In this document: positions 43,729 through 52,288 of the stretch, piece after piece
Layout: every line of letters begins with the position of its first letter
How positions within the stretch are numbered: position 1 is the stretch's first letter
Source of the DNA: Clostridiaceae bacterium
GTDB taxonomy: Bacteria; Bacillota; Clostridia; Oscillospirales; Acutalibacteraceae
Direction: 5' to 3'
Length of the DNA: 64,000 nt
Assembly (NCBI GenBank): GCA_021769555.1
Contig: JAETSR010000009.1
Coordinates: 20,462 to 84,461 of the forward strand
Position numbers and translations under genes: made by a program
Notes under the pieces: generated by a model
Database searches by the model: none
What the model was told of the DNA's origin: nothing
What the model saw: the letters and a program-made list of their open reading frames with translations, nothing else

Positions 43729-43881
43729 CTAAGCTTTGTCAGCTCCCGCGATGTACGCCCTTATGAGCGCTTTGATTTCCTCAGTAGTATACTGATTTTT
43801 GTCCGTGGAAGTGTCAAGGATGTTAAACAGGTCATAGGCCATGGACTTCTTTATTTCTGTGGACTCTCTGTCAGTAGGCAT
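43729..43881 (-). CDS. 50-residue protein upstream of glnN, function unknown
   Basis: A short minus-strand gene with all the signs of expression: a TTGACA-N17-TAAAAT promoter (43940-43912), an AAGGGAGGG ribosome site eight bases before the ATG, and a hairpin after the TAG. The product starts MPTDRESTEIKKSMAYDLF and is predicted to be mostly helical and soluble, with no cysteine or membrane segment. I do not recognise the family. Position ahead of glutamine synthetase allows a role in nitrogen control, but this is only inference. Confidence 0.65.
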   Translation of the reverse strand: MPTDRESTEIKKSMAYDLFNILDTSTDKNQYTTEEIKALIRAYIAGADKA

Positions 43882-43911
43882 ATGGCTGCCCTCCCTTCTT
43901 TTTCTACTCTT

Positions 43912-43940
43912 ATTTTACCAACACGCCGGGGATTTGTCAA
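43912..43940 (-). promoter_or_regulatory. Promoter of the 50-residue gene
   Basis: On the minus strand: perfect TTGACA (43940-43935), 17-base spacer, TAAAAT (43917-43912). Confidence 0.8.
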
Positions 43941-43982
43941 GCCGGAGGATTAAGTAAGCGTAAAAATCGTGAAAATTACCCC

Positions 43983-44011
43983 TTGCGCTCCGGCGGCTTT
44001 TCCTGTACAAT
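43983..44011 (+). promoter_or_regulatory. Promoter of the carA operon
   Basis: TTGCGC (43983-43988), 17-base spacer, TACAAT (44006-44011), 57 bases before the carA ATG. No PyrR-type attenuator was recognised in the leader. Confidence 0.6.
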
Positions 44012-44067
44012 ATATAAGATTAAAGATAGTCAGCTTCAAAAGGCTAAAAGGAAAGGAATGGTTGCGC

Positions 44068-45144
44068 ATGGAGCGTACAGGCGAAAAAGCTTATCTTGTG
44101 CTGGAAAACGGCCGGGTCTTTGAGGGGCGCAGGTTCGGGGCCCCGGGAGAGCTCGTGGCGGAGGTGGTTTTCACCACCGGGATGTCGGGCTATCTCGAGA
44201 CCATCACAGACCCCAGCTATTGGGGACAGATAGTTGTCCAGACCTTCCCGCTCATCGGAAACTACGGCGTAATACCCGCCGATTTCGAGAGCAATGTGGT
44301 TGGCCCCCGGGGATATATTGTAAAGCATTGGTGCCAAGCTCCTTCTAACTTCCGTTCAGAGGGCAGTCTTGACGCCTTTTTTAAAGAAAGGGGCCTCACG
44401 GCCCTTGAGGGCATAGACACCCGGACCCTTACAAAGCTCATAAGAGAGAAGGGCGTTATGAACGGCATGATAACCTCAGACCCCGCCAAGGCCGACATCG
44501 GGGCCATAAAGTCCTATAAGGTGAGCGGCGCGGTCCGGGAGGCCTCCACGAAGGAGCCCTATGTAATGGGCAATCCGGAGGCGGCGCTTCACATAGCCCT
44601 TATGGACTACGGCATGAAGAGGAGCATAGGGGAGTGCCTTGCAAGGCGCGGGGCAAAGGTCACCGTCTGCCCCTGCACAACCACGGCTGAGGAGCTCTCC
44701 AATATGGGCATAGACGGCATAATGCTCTCAAACGGCCCCGGCGACCCCGCCGAGAACACTGAGCTCATTGAGAACCTTAAAGATATATACAAGCTCCAAA
44801 AGCCCATGTTCGGCATATGCCTCGGCCACCAGCTCTTAGCTTTGGCCCACGGAGCCAGGAGCGAGAAGCTGAAATACGGCCATAGGGGGGAGAACCAGCC
44901 GGTGAAGGACCTTGAGACCGGCCGGGTCTACATCACCAGCCAGAACCACGGCTACGCCATAGTCGGCAGCAGCATACCGGCTGAAATGGGCCGGGAGCTC
45001 TATGTAAACGTGAACGACGGCACCTGCGAGGGCGTGCGCTACACCGACTGCAAGGCCTTTACCACCCAGTTCCACCCGGAGGCCTGCGCGGGGCCCCTGG
45101 ACACCGAGTGGCTGTTTGACCGCTTCTTCGGGATGATGGAGTAA
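44068..45144 (+). CDS. carA: Carbamoyl-phosphate synthase small subunit
   Basis: 358 residues. The N-terminal CarA-specific domain begins with AYLVLENGRVFEG. The class I glutamine amidotransferase domain has its nucleophile Cys251 in GICLGHQ and the His-Glu pair in FHPEA. It supplies ammonia from glutamine to CarB. The ATG at 44068 is chosen because AAAGGAAAGGA lies about ten bases before it; the frame remains open further upstream. It is separated from carB by a GNAT gene. Confidence 0.95.
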   Translation: MERTGEKAYLVLENGRVFEGRRFGAPGELVAEVVFTTGMSGYLETITDPSYWGQIVVQTFPLIGNYGVIPADFESNVVGPRGYIVKHWCQAPSNFRSEGSLDAFFKERGLTALEGIDTRTLTKLIREKGVMNGMITSDPAKADIGAIKSYKVSGAVREASTKEPYVMGNPEAALHIALMDYGMKRSIGECLARRGAKVTVCPCTTTAEELSNMGIDGIMLSNGPGDPAENTELIENLKDIYKLQKPMFGICLGHQLLALAHGARSEKLKYGHRGENQPVKDLETGRVYITSQNHGYAIVGSSIPAEMGRELYVNVNDGTCEGVRYTDCKAFTTQFHPEACAGPLDTEWLFDRFFGMME

Positions 45145-45149
45145 CGGAT

Positions 45150-45644
45150 ATGGAGTACAAATTCACGCCCGGCACACCCAATGACGCCAAAGAGGTAGTA
45201 GGGCTCATTGCCCGTCGGATAGCCTGGATGGACGAAAAGGGCATAGAGCAGTGGAACGTCACGGACTACCTGGAGGCGTACCCAAAAAGCTACTATGAGG
45301 AGCAGGCGGAAAAGGGCCGGCTCTATGTGCTGAAAGCGGAGGACGTTATTATAGGCGCGGTGGTCCTGCTTGAAGAAGACGAACGCTGGGACGACTGCGA
45401 AGCTGTCCCAGCCTATTATGTGCACAATCTGGTCACCGCCGTCTCTGAAAAGGGCGCGGGAGGCAGGCTGCTGGACTTCGCCGAGAGCCTTGCCATAGAG
45501 CGGGGAAAGGCCGCCCTTAGGCTTGACTGCGCCGAGGACAACCCAAGGCTCAACGCCTATTATGAAAGCAGGGGCTTCATGCCCCGGGGACGCTGCCAGG
45601 ACGGACCGTATATCGGGATAAAACGCGAGAAGCTGCTGAGATAA
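45150..45644 (+). CDS. GNAT-family acetyltransferase
   Basis: 164 residues. The acetyl-CoA binding stretch AVSEKGAGGRLLDFAESLA matches the V/I-x-x-x-x-RGxGxG/A motif of GNAT enzymes in degenerate form, and LRLDCAEDNPRLNAYYESRGF is the usual C-terminal pattern. The substrate is unknown. The gene starts 5 bases after carA and ends 14 bases before carB, so the three are cotranscribed. A GNAT gene in this place is unusual. Confidence 0.88.
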   Translation: MEYKFTPGTPNDAKEVVGLIARRIAWMDEKGIEQWNVTDYLEAYPKSYYEEQAEKGRLYVLKAEDVIIGAVVLLEEDERWDDCEAVPAYYVHNLVTAVSEKGAGGRLLDFAESLAIERGKAALRLDCAEDNPRLNAYYESRGFMPRGRCQDGPYIGIKREKLLR

Positions 45645-45658
45645 AGGAGGACGCTGAA

Positions 45659-48600
45659 ATGCCGCTGAATAAAAACATCAAGAAAGTTTTAGTAATAGGC
45701 TCCGGCCCCATAGTCATCGGCCAGGCCGCCGAGTTCGACTACGCCGGGACCCAGGCCTGCAGGGCTTTGAGGGAGGACGGCATAGAGATAGTGCTGGTGA
45801 ACTCAAACCCCGCAACCATCATGACCGACCAGGCCATGGCCGACCGCATATATATCGAGCCCCTGAACCTTGTGACAGTCAAGCGCATAATCGAGAAGGA
45901 GAAGCCCGACAGCATCCTCTCCGGCTTCGGCGGGCAGACGGGGCTCACCCTCTCCATGCAGCTTGCCAAGGAGGGCTTTCTCGAAAAGCATAACGTCCGG
46001 CTCCTGGGCGCGGGCCCCGAGACCATCGATAAGGCCGAGGACCGCCAGCTCTTCAAGGACGCCATGGAGCGCATAGGCCAGCCCTGCGTGCCCTCAAAGG
46101 TGGTCACCACTGTTGAGGACGCGGAGGCCTTTGCAGGAGAGATAGGCTACCCGGTGATAATACGCCCGGCCTTCACCCTTGGAGGCACCGGCGGCGGCAT
46201 TGTGAACAACCCCCAGGAGCTTAGAGAGATTACCGCCAACGGCCTTGCCCTCTCGCCCATAACCCAGGTGCTGGTGGAAAAGAGCATAGCCGGGTGGAAG
46301 GAGATAGAGTTCGAGGTCATGCGGGACGGCGCGGGCAACGCCATAACTATCTGCTCCATGGAGAACCTGGACCCCGTGGGCGTTCACACCGGCGACTCCA
46401 TAGTTATCGCCCCCGCTGTCACCCTCTCGGACAAGGAGTACCAGATACTCCGCACCGCCGCCCTGGACATAGTAAACGAGCTGGGGGTAGAGGGCGGCTG
46501 CAACTGCCAGTTCGCCCTGCACCCCACAAGCTTCGAGTACGCCGTCATCGAGGTGAACCCCCGGGTGAGCCGTTCCTCGGCCCTTGCCTCTAAAGCCACA
46601 GGCTATCCCATAGCTAAAGTTGCCACTAAGATAGCTATAGGCTACAGGCTGGACGAGATAAAGAACGCTGTCACCGGCGTGACCTACGCGGCCTTCGAGC
46701 CCACCATCGACTATGTGGCGGTGAAGTTCCCCAAGTGGCCCTTCGACAAATTTGTATACGCCAAGCGGGACCTGGGCACCCAGATGAAGGCCACCGGCGA
46801 GGTCATGAGCATTGCCGACAGCTTTGAAATGGCCCTGATGAAGGCCGTGCGGGGCGCAGAGATAGGCCTCGACACCCTGAACCTGCCGAAATTCACTAAT
46901 GAGCCCGAGGAGAACCTCCTGCACATCGCGGAGCACGCCACCGACGAGCGGCTGTTTGCAGTATACGAGCTCCTGAAGCGGGGCAGGACCGTGGACGAGC
47001 TCTATGAGCTCACCATGATAGACCGCTGGTTCCTCTCAAAGCTCATGAACCTCCTGGACTACGAGCGGGAGCTCATGAAGGGCTCCCTCACCGGGGAGCT
47101 CTACACCAAAGGCAAGACCCTTGGCTACCCGGACGCGGCCATAGCCCGGCTCTCCGGCTGTGAGGTGAACTATAAGCGCCAGACCACCTTCAAAATGGTT
47201 GACACCTGCGCGGGCGAGTTCGCGGCCCACACCCCCTACTTCTACGCCACCTACGACACCCCCGAAAGCGGCGGGGAGGACGAGGCCGCCGAGTTCATCC
47301 GCGATAAGGGCGGCAAGCAGACAATCATGGTGCTGGGCTCCGGGCCCATTCGCATAGGCCAGGGCATTGAGTTCGACTACGCGAGCGTCCACTGCGTCAT
47401 GGCCCTGCAGAAGCTGGGCTATCAGGTAGTCATCGTCAACAACAACCCCGAGACCGTCTCCACGGACTTCGACACCGGCGACAGGCTCTATTTCGAGCCC
47501 CTGTCCCCGGAAGACGTGATGGACATTATAAATATAGAGAAGCCCATCGGCGTGGTAGTGGCCTTCGGCGGGCAGACGGCCATCAAGCTCACCAAGACCC
47601 TGGCCGCCAACAATATCCCCATCCTGGGCTCCTCAGCCGACACCATAGACATGGCCGAGGACCGCGAGCGCTTCGACGAATTGCTTGAGCGCTCGGGCAT
47701 AAAGCGCCCCAAGGGCTCCACGGTCATGACCGCCGAAGAAGCTTTAGAGGCCGCGGAGCAGCTGGGCTATCCTGTGCTCATGCGCCCCTCCTACGTGCTG
47801 GGCGGGCAGAACATGATTATAGCCACCTGCCGGGAGGATATTGAGGAGTATATGAGCATAATCCTCTCCACCAAGCAGGACAACCCGGTGCTCATAGACA
47901 AGTACCTCTCGGGCATGGAGATAGAGGTGGACGCCATATGCGACGGTGAGGAAATTCTCATCCCCGGCATTATGGAGCATGTGGAGCGCACCGGCATACA
48001 CTCCGGCGACAGCATTGCCGTGTACCCCGCCTCGGACATCGACGACGGCATGAGTGCCAAGATAGTTTCCACCACCGAAACTTTGTGCAGGGAACTCCAC
48101 GGCATAGGGCTGATAAACCTACAGTATATCATCATGGACGGCGAGATTTACGTCATAGAGGTGAACCCCCGGGCCTCGCGCACCGTGCCCTATATCAGCA
48201 AGGTCACCGGCGTGCCCATGTGCGACCTGGCAACTAAGGTCAGCCTCGGCTATAAGCTCAAGGATTTGGGCTTTGGCACAGGGCTCTATAAGCCATCCCC
48301 ATATGTGGCGGTAAAGGTGCCGGTGTTCTCCTTCGAGAAGCTTGCGGACGTGGACACCCACCTGGGCCCGGAGATGAAGTCCACCGGAGAGGTCCTGGGC
48401 ATAGGCACGAGCTTGGAGGAGGCGCTGTACAAGGGCCTTGTGGCCTCCGGGCACAATATGCACAAGGGCGGCGGCGTGTTTATCACCGTCCGGGACCAGG
48501 ACAAGTCCGAGATAGCCGAAACAGCCAAAAAGTTCGACCGCCTGGGCTTCAAGCTCTACGCCACCGGCGGCACGGCCCTGGTGCTCTTTAAGGCCGGGCT

Positions 48601-49741
48601 GAATGTGACGGTAGTTGACAAGATACACGAGAACTCCGGGCACAACACCATCACTCTTTTGGAGAGCGGTCAGGTGAACTATGTCATTTCAACCTCCGCA
48701 AAGGGGAGAAACCCCGCCCGGGACAGCGTGAAGATACGCCGCAAGGCAAGCCTTCTTGGCATACCCTGCCTCACGGCCATAGACACCGCGAACGCCCTCG
48801 CAGACTCCCTCATGAGCCGGTACACCCCCGAGAACATCGAGCTTGTGGACATAAACGACTTGAAGGGGGAGAAGCAGCGGATAAAGTTCACAAAGATGTC
48901 AGCCTGCTCCAACGACTATATCTATGTGAACTGCTTCGACCCTATGAACCGCGTCTCATCCCCCGAGTCCTTGGCCGTAAGTTTGTCTGACAGGCACAAC
49001 GGCGTGGGCGGCGACGGGGTGATACTCATCGGCCCCTCGGACTGCGCCGACGCAAAAATGACAATGTTCAACCGGGACGGCAGCGAGGGCTGGATGTGCG
49101 GAAACGGCATACGCTGCGTGGCAAAGTACCTCTTCGATAACGGCATTGTAAAGGGGGCCCCCGCGGGCGTGGGCCGGGCGGTCATGCACATTGAGACGGC
49201 GAGCGGCGTTAAGGAGTGCACAGTGATAACCAAGAACGGCCTGTGCCATCAGGTAGCCGTAGACATGGGCCAGGCGAAGCTACGGCCTGAGGACGTGCCT
49301 GTGAAGCTCTCAGGGGGGCCGGTAACAGGCCGCCGGGTGGAGCTTGCCGGGGAGCAGCTTGAGATAACCTGCTGCTCCATGGGCAACCCCCATGTGACGG
49401 TGTTCGTGCCCTCGGTGGACAAGGTAGACGTGGAGAAGCTGGGCCCCAGGATAGAGCACGACCCCCTCTTCCCCGAGCGGGTGAACGTGGGCTTTGTAGA
49501 GGTGATAGACAGCCGCACCCTTAAAGCCAGGATATGGGAGCGGGGCAGCGGGGAGACCATGGCCTGCGGCACCGGCACCTGCGCCGCGGTAGTGGCGGCC
49601 GCGCTCAACGGGTTCTGTCCCAAGGGCCGGGATATCCGGGTGATACTCAAGGGCGGCGAGCTGAAGATAAACTACACCGACGAGCGCGTGCTGATGACCG
49701 GCGAGGCAGTAAAAATTTTTGACGGCGAGGTAGAAGTTTAA
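45659..49741 (+). CDS. carB-dapF: Fusion of carbamoyl-phosphate synthase large subunit and diaminopimelate epimerase
   Basis: One uninterrupted frame of 1360 residues. Residues 1 to about 1073 are a complete CarB: two ATP-grasp halves (about 1-400 and 550-935), the oligomerisation domain between them, and the C-terminal MGS-like regulatory domain. From about 1075 the chain continues as a complete DapF. Its catalytic cysteines are C1147 (MCGNG) and C1303 (ACGTG). Substrate-binding blocks NRDGS, MGNPH and WERGSGET are present. The opening motif reads KMSACSND where DapF normally has KMHGxGND. CarB acts in pyrimidine and arginine synthesis, DapF in lysine and peptidoglycan synthesis. AAAGGAGG precedes the ATG. 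The frame carries no stop at the junction; a sequencing or assembly error is the main alternative. Confidence 0.93.
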   Translation: MPLNKNIKKVLVIGSGPIVIGQAAEFDYAGTQACRALREDGIEIVLVNSNPATIMTDQAMADRIYIEPLNLVTVKRIIEKEKPDSILSGFGGQTGLTLSMQLAKEGFLEKHNVRLLGAGPETIDKAEDRQLFKDAMERIGQPCVPSKVVTTVEDAEAFAGEIGYPVIIRPAFTLGGTGGGIVNNPQELREITANGLALSPITQVLVEKSIAGWKEIEFEVMRDGAGNAITICSMENLDPVGVHTGDSIVIAPAVTLSDKEYQILRTAALDIVNELGVEGGCNCQFALHPTSFEYAVIEVNPRVSRSSALASKATGYPIAKVATKIAIGYRLDEIKNAVTGVTYAAFEPTIDYVAVKFPKWPFDKFVYAKRDLGTQMKATGEVMSIADSFEMALMKAVRGAEIGLDTLNLPKFTNEPEENLLHIAEHATDERLFAVYELLKRGRTVDELYELTMIDRWFLSKLMNLLDYERELMKGSLTGELYTKGKTLGYPDAAIARLSGCEVNYKRQTTFKMVDTCAGEFAAHTPYFYATYDTPESGGEDEAAEFIRDKGGKQTIMVLGSGPIRIGQGIEFDYASVHCVMALQKLGYQVVIVNNNPETVSTDFDTGDRLYFEPLSPEDVMDIINIEKPIGVVVAFGGQTAIKLTKTLAANNIPILGSSADTIDMAEDRERFDELLERSGIKRPKGSTVMTAEEALEAAEQLGYPVLMRPSYVLGGQNMIIATCREDIEEYMSIILSTKQDNPVLIDKYLSGMEIEVDAICDGEEILIPGIMEHVERTGIHSGDSIAVYPASDIDDGMSAKIVSTTETLCRELHGIGLINLQYIIMDGEIYVIEVNPRASRTVPYISKVTGVPMCDLATKVSLGYKLKDLGFGTGLYKPSPYVAVKVPVFSFEKLADVDTHLGPEMKSTGEVLGIGTSLEEALYKGLVASGHNMHKGGGVFITVRDQDKSEIAETAKKFDRLGFKLYATGGTALVLFKAGLNVTVVDKIHENSGHNTITLLESGQVNYVISTSAKGRNPARDSVKIRRKASLLGIPCLTAIDTANALADSLMSRYTPENIELVDINDLKGEKQRIKFTKMSACSNDYIYVNCFDPMNRVSSPESLAVSLSDRHNGVGGDGVILIGPSDCADAKMTMFNRDGSEGWMCGNGIRCVAKYLFDNGIVKGAPAGVGRAVMHIETASGVKECTVITKNGLCHQVAVDMGQAKLRPEDVPVKLSGGPVTGRRVELAGEQLEITCCSMGNPHVTVFVPSVDKVDVEKLGPRIEHDPLFPERVNVGFVEVIDSRTLKARIWERGSGETMACGTGTCAAVVAAALNGFCPKGRDIRVILKGGELKINYTDERVLMTGEAVKIFDGEVEV

Positions 49742-49811
49742 AATATCCAGTGATTTTTTGCGACTTGAATAGTAGGAACGGCTATACTATTTTATATAAG
49801 GAGCGAGAATC

Positions 49812-51518
49812 ATGAAAAAATCTGCGACTGCTTTACTGCTCACGGCCCTTATGCTGACAACGCTTTCAGCATGCCTGCCGGTTGAGAACGAGTCCGAGGC
49901 CATCGGGGCCGGGATGGCCGCAAAATCCCGGGAGCAATACGAGCCCGAGACCATTGAGGGCTGGGGAGAGGGCGTAAGCACCTTCGCGGCCTATTCCTGG
50001 AACGGCGCGCTGCTTGAGGAGCTTCCAAAGGAGCTGGACCTTGGGGAGCGTGACCTCTGGTGGATAAACGACGGGGCGGTGACCGCGCTGTACGGAGAGG
50101 ACGTCATCGCTGACGGCGTCTGCCATGAGGGAGTCTTCCGCTTCATGTTCAGCAGCCCCCAGGAGGACAGGGAGCTGGCGGCTCTGGCGAGGCTTTCTGA
50201 GGATGAGCTAAGGCTCTGGGCCCGGGAGTGGGACTGGGAAAGCTACGGCTATATGGTGCGCGACTGGGAGCTGGCCGCGACCTATGAGCCACTCCCGGAG
50301 GGACAGTGGGTCACCCCAGGCTGGTGGCTTCCCCCCGAGGGGCTCACCGGCAGGGGGGAGGACATGTACGGCCCCTGGCCCGACATAGCCGGGCCATACG
50401 ATGAAAACGGCAACCCCATCCCCACTCCGGAGCCCACCCCCTTCCCCGAGGACCGCGTGGCTGCCGAGGACTTCAAGTTCCCCGGCTGGGAGCCGGTTGA
50501 GGACCACGAGGGCTACGAGATTTCAACAGTCCACACCACCGCCGACGGCAGGCCCCTTCAAGTGCGCCTGCGCTGGAAGAACGACGAGGGCTACGGCTTC
50601 TGGGCCCAGCTTCCCGCCCATGCCATTGACAGCTTCTGGGAGCATGAGGGGGAGTGGTTCGTGAAGGTGACTGTACCAGGGAGTGGGGAGGACTCTGGGG
50701 ACGGCGAGAGCCATGAGGCCAGCAGTCAGGTGGCTAGTGAGCCGGAGAGCACCCCGGACCCAAACGTCTATGACCCGGTGGTATCCAGTCCCTACTGCTC
50801 AGACCATGATAATCTCCGCGAGTCGATTATTGACAGCGGAATCGAAGTACCGGAGGAAGGCTGGTGGATAGATGAGGAAAAGGTTCGGGAAATATTTGGG
50901 CTGGACGATAATAGAGTCAGCGCCGGGTGCCGGGACGGTATAGTGAACTTCAGCTTCATGCTGGAGGAAGACGAGGAATTGGCCCAGATATATGACACAT
51001 CCTTGGAGGAATGGGAATACCGGGAGACAAGGGAGTGGCCGTGGAAAAGATGGAGATGGCTTGCAAGAGAGGTTGAGCTGTATGTGACCCTGAACCTCCG
51101 GGAGGAGCCGGTCGAGAAAAGTAATTGGCTGCCGCCGGAGGGAGCCACTGGCAGGGGAGACGGCTATGTCCATGTTGACCGCCTCAGGGTTGGAGGCTCC
51201 GAGCCGGAGCCCACTCCCTTCCCGGAGGACCGCCAGCCGGTAGAGGATTATGAGCCCCCGGAATGGGAGCCGGTGGAGGGCTGTCCCGGCTATGAAATGG
51301 CCGTTGCGGCTAAAGCGGATAACGGCATGCCTTTACAGGTGCGCCTTCGCTGGCAGCGGGAGGGCTGTCAGTTCGCGGCGGAGATACCCGGGCACTGCCT
51401 CGACACATTCCTTGAGCACAGCGATGAACTCTGGGAGAGGGTAAAGCTCCGGGCGCCGGGGGCCACCCCGAAGAGAATAGACAGCAACAGTGCTGTTGCA
51501 AGTGTGAAGGGAGAATAG
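49812..51518 (+). CDS. Secreted lipoprotein with an internal duplication, function unknown
   Basis: 568 residues. A signal peptide with lipobox LSAC (Cys21) predicts lipid anchoring. The mature part holds two copies of a Trp-rich unit (about 55-285 and 330-545). Each copy contains a WLPPEG motif, then a PTPFPEDR linker, a WEPVE block and a PLQVRLRW strand. The copies differ enough that the duplication is old. I do not recognise the unit. ATAAGGAGCG precedes the ATG. The upstream promoter is unclear: TTGCGA and TATACT are 19 bases apart. Confidence 0.75.
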   Translation: MKKSATALLLTALMLTTLSACLPVENESEAIGAGMAAKSREQYEPETIEGWGEGVSTFAAYSWNGALLEELPKELDLGERDLWWINDGAVTALYGEDVIADGVCHEGVFRFMFSSPQEDRELAALARLSEDELRLWAREWDWESYGYMVRDWELAATYEPLPEGQWVTPGWWLPPEGLTGRGEDMYGPWPDIAGPYDENGNPIPTPEPTPFPEDRVAAEDFKFPGWEPVEDHEGYEISTVHTTADGRPLQVRLRWKNDEGYGFWAQLPAHAIDSFWEHEGEWFVKVTVPGSGEDSGDGESHEASSQVASEPESTPDPNVYDPVVSSPYCSDHDNLRESIIDSGIEVPEEGWWIDEEKVREIFGLDDNRVSAGCRDGIVNFSFMLEEDEELAQIYDTSLEEWEYRETREWPWKRWRWLAREVELYVTLNLREEPVEKSNWLPPEGATGRGDGYVHVDRLRVGGSEPEPTPFPEDRQPVEDYEPPEWEPVEGCPGYEMAVAAKADNGMPLQVRLRWQREGCQFAAEIPGHCLDTFLEHSDELWERVKLRAPGATPKRIDSNSAVASVKGE

Positions 51519-51527
51519 GGAGAAAAA

Positions 51528-51998
51528 ATGAAGCTTCTGTTCAAGCAAAGAATGTTCTCGTGGCTTGACAGCTACGACATCTACTACGAGGACGGCAGCG
51601 TGGCCTATACCGTCAAGGGCCAGCTTGCCTGGGGGCACTGCCTGAAGATATTCGACCCGCAGGGTTATGAGGTGGGCACGGTGAAGGAGCGGGTGCTAAC
51701 CTGGATGCCTAAGTTCGAGATTTATCTCGGCGGACAGTACATAGGCTCAATCAGCAAGGAGTTCACCTTCTTTAAGCCAAAGTACAATATCGACTTCAAC
51801 GGCTGGCATATCGACGGCAGCTGGACCGAGTGGGACTACACCATCCTCGGGCCCATGGGGGACGTGCTGGCTGTGATAAGCAAGGAGATATGGAACTGGA
51901 CCGACACCTATACCATCGACGTTATGAGCCCGGACGACGGGCTCTATGCGCTGATGTTCGTTTTAGCTATTGACGCGGAGAAGTGCTCGAGAGATTGA
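51528..51998 (+). CDS. LURP-one-related protein (YxjI-like)
   Basis: 156 residues. Alternating short strands with the pattern SYDIYYEDGSVAYTVKG, KIFDPQGYEVG and DVLAVISKE fit the tubby-like LURP-one/YxjI fold. Members may bind membranes or lipids, but their function in bacteria is not established. It begins 9 bases after the lipoprotein gene, suggesting joint expression. Confidence 0.82.
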   Translation: MKLLFKQRMFSWLDSYDIYYEDGSVAYTVKGQLAWGHCLKIFDPQGYEVGTVKERVLTWMPKFEIYLGGQYIGSISKEFTFFKPKYNIDFNGWHIDGSWTEWDYTILGPMGDVLAVISKEIWNWTDTYTIDVMSPDDGLYALMFVLAIDAEKCSRD

Positions 51999-52035
51999 GG
52001 CAATATTCAGCGCTCCGGAGAGAAGGAGGAAAAGC

Positions 52036-52245
52036 ATGGTTATTCTTTTGATTATCATGATGATTTACGGGGCCGTGTCTATTTTTGCCCCCGAAGGCAT
52101 ATGGGAGCTTGAGGAGCGGATGCGCTATAAGGATTCGGATAGAGAACCCTCTACTGCCAGTCTGGTAATGATTCGGCTGAGTGGGGTGGCTGTCATTGCC
52201 CTCTCCGTATTCGGCATGTTCCAGAGCTGCAGCGGCGGGATGTAG
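52036..52245 (+). CDS. Small membrane protein (DUF6199-like)
   Basis: 69 residues with two hydrophobic helices around a polar loop. The pattern FAPEGIWELEERMRYKDSD followed by an SxASLVMIRLSGV helix resembles the DUF6199 family of small membrane proteins. The ATG at 52036 follows AGAAGGAGG; the longer frame upstream lacks such a site. Function unknown. Confidence 0.6.
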   Translation: MVILLIIMMIYGAVSIFAPEGIWELEERMRYKDSDREPSTASLVMIRLSGVAVIALSVFGMFQSCSGGM

Positions 52246-52288
52246 GCCGAAGAAGGGAAGGGGAAGGAAAAAATTGGAGGCGATTTCC

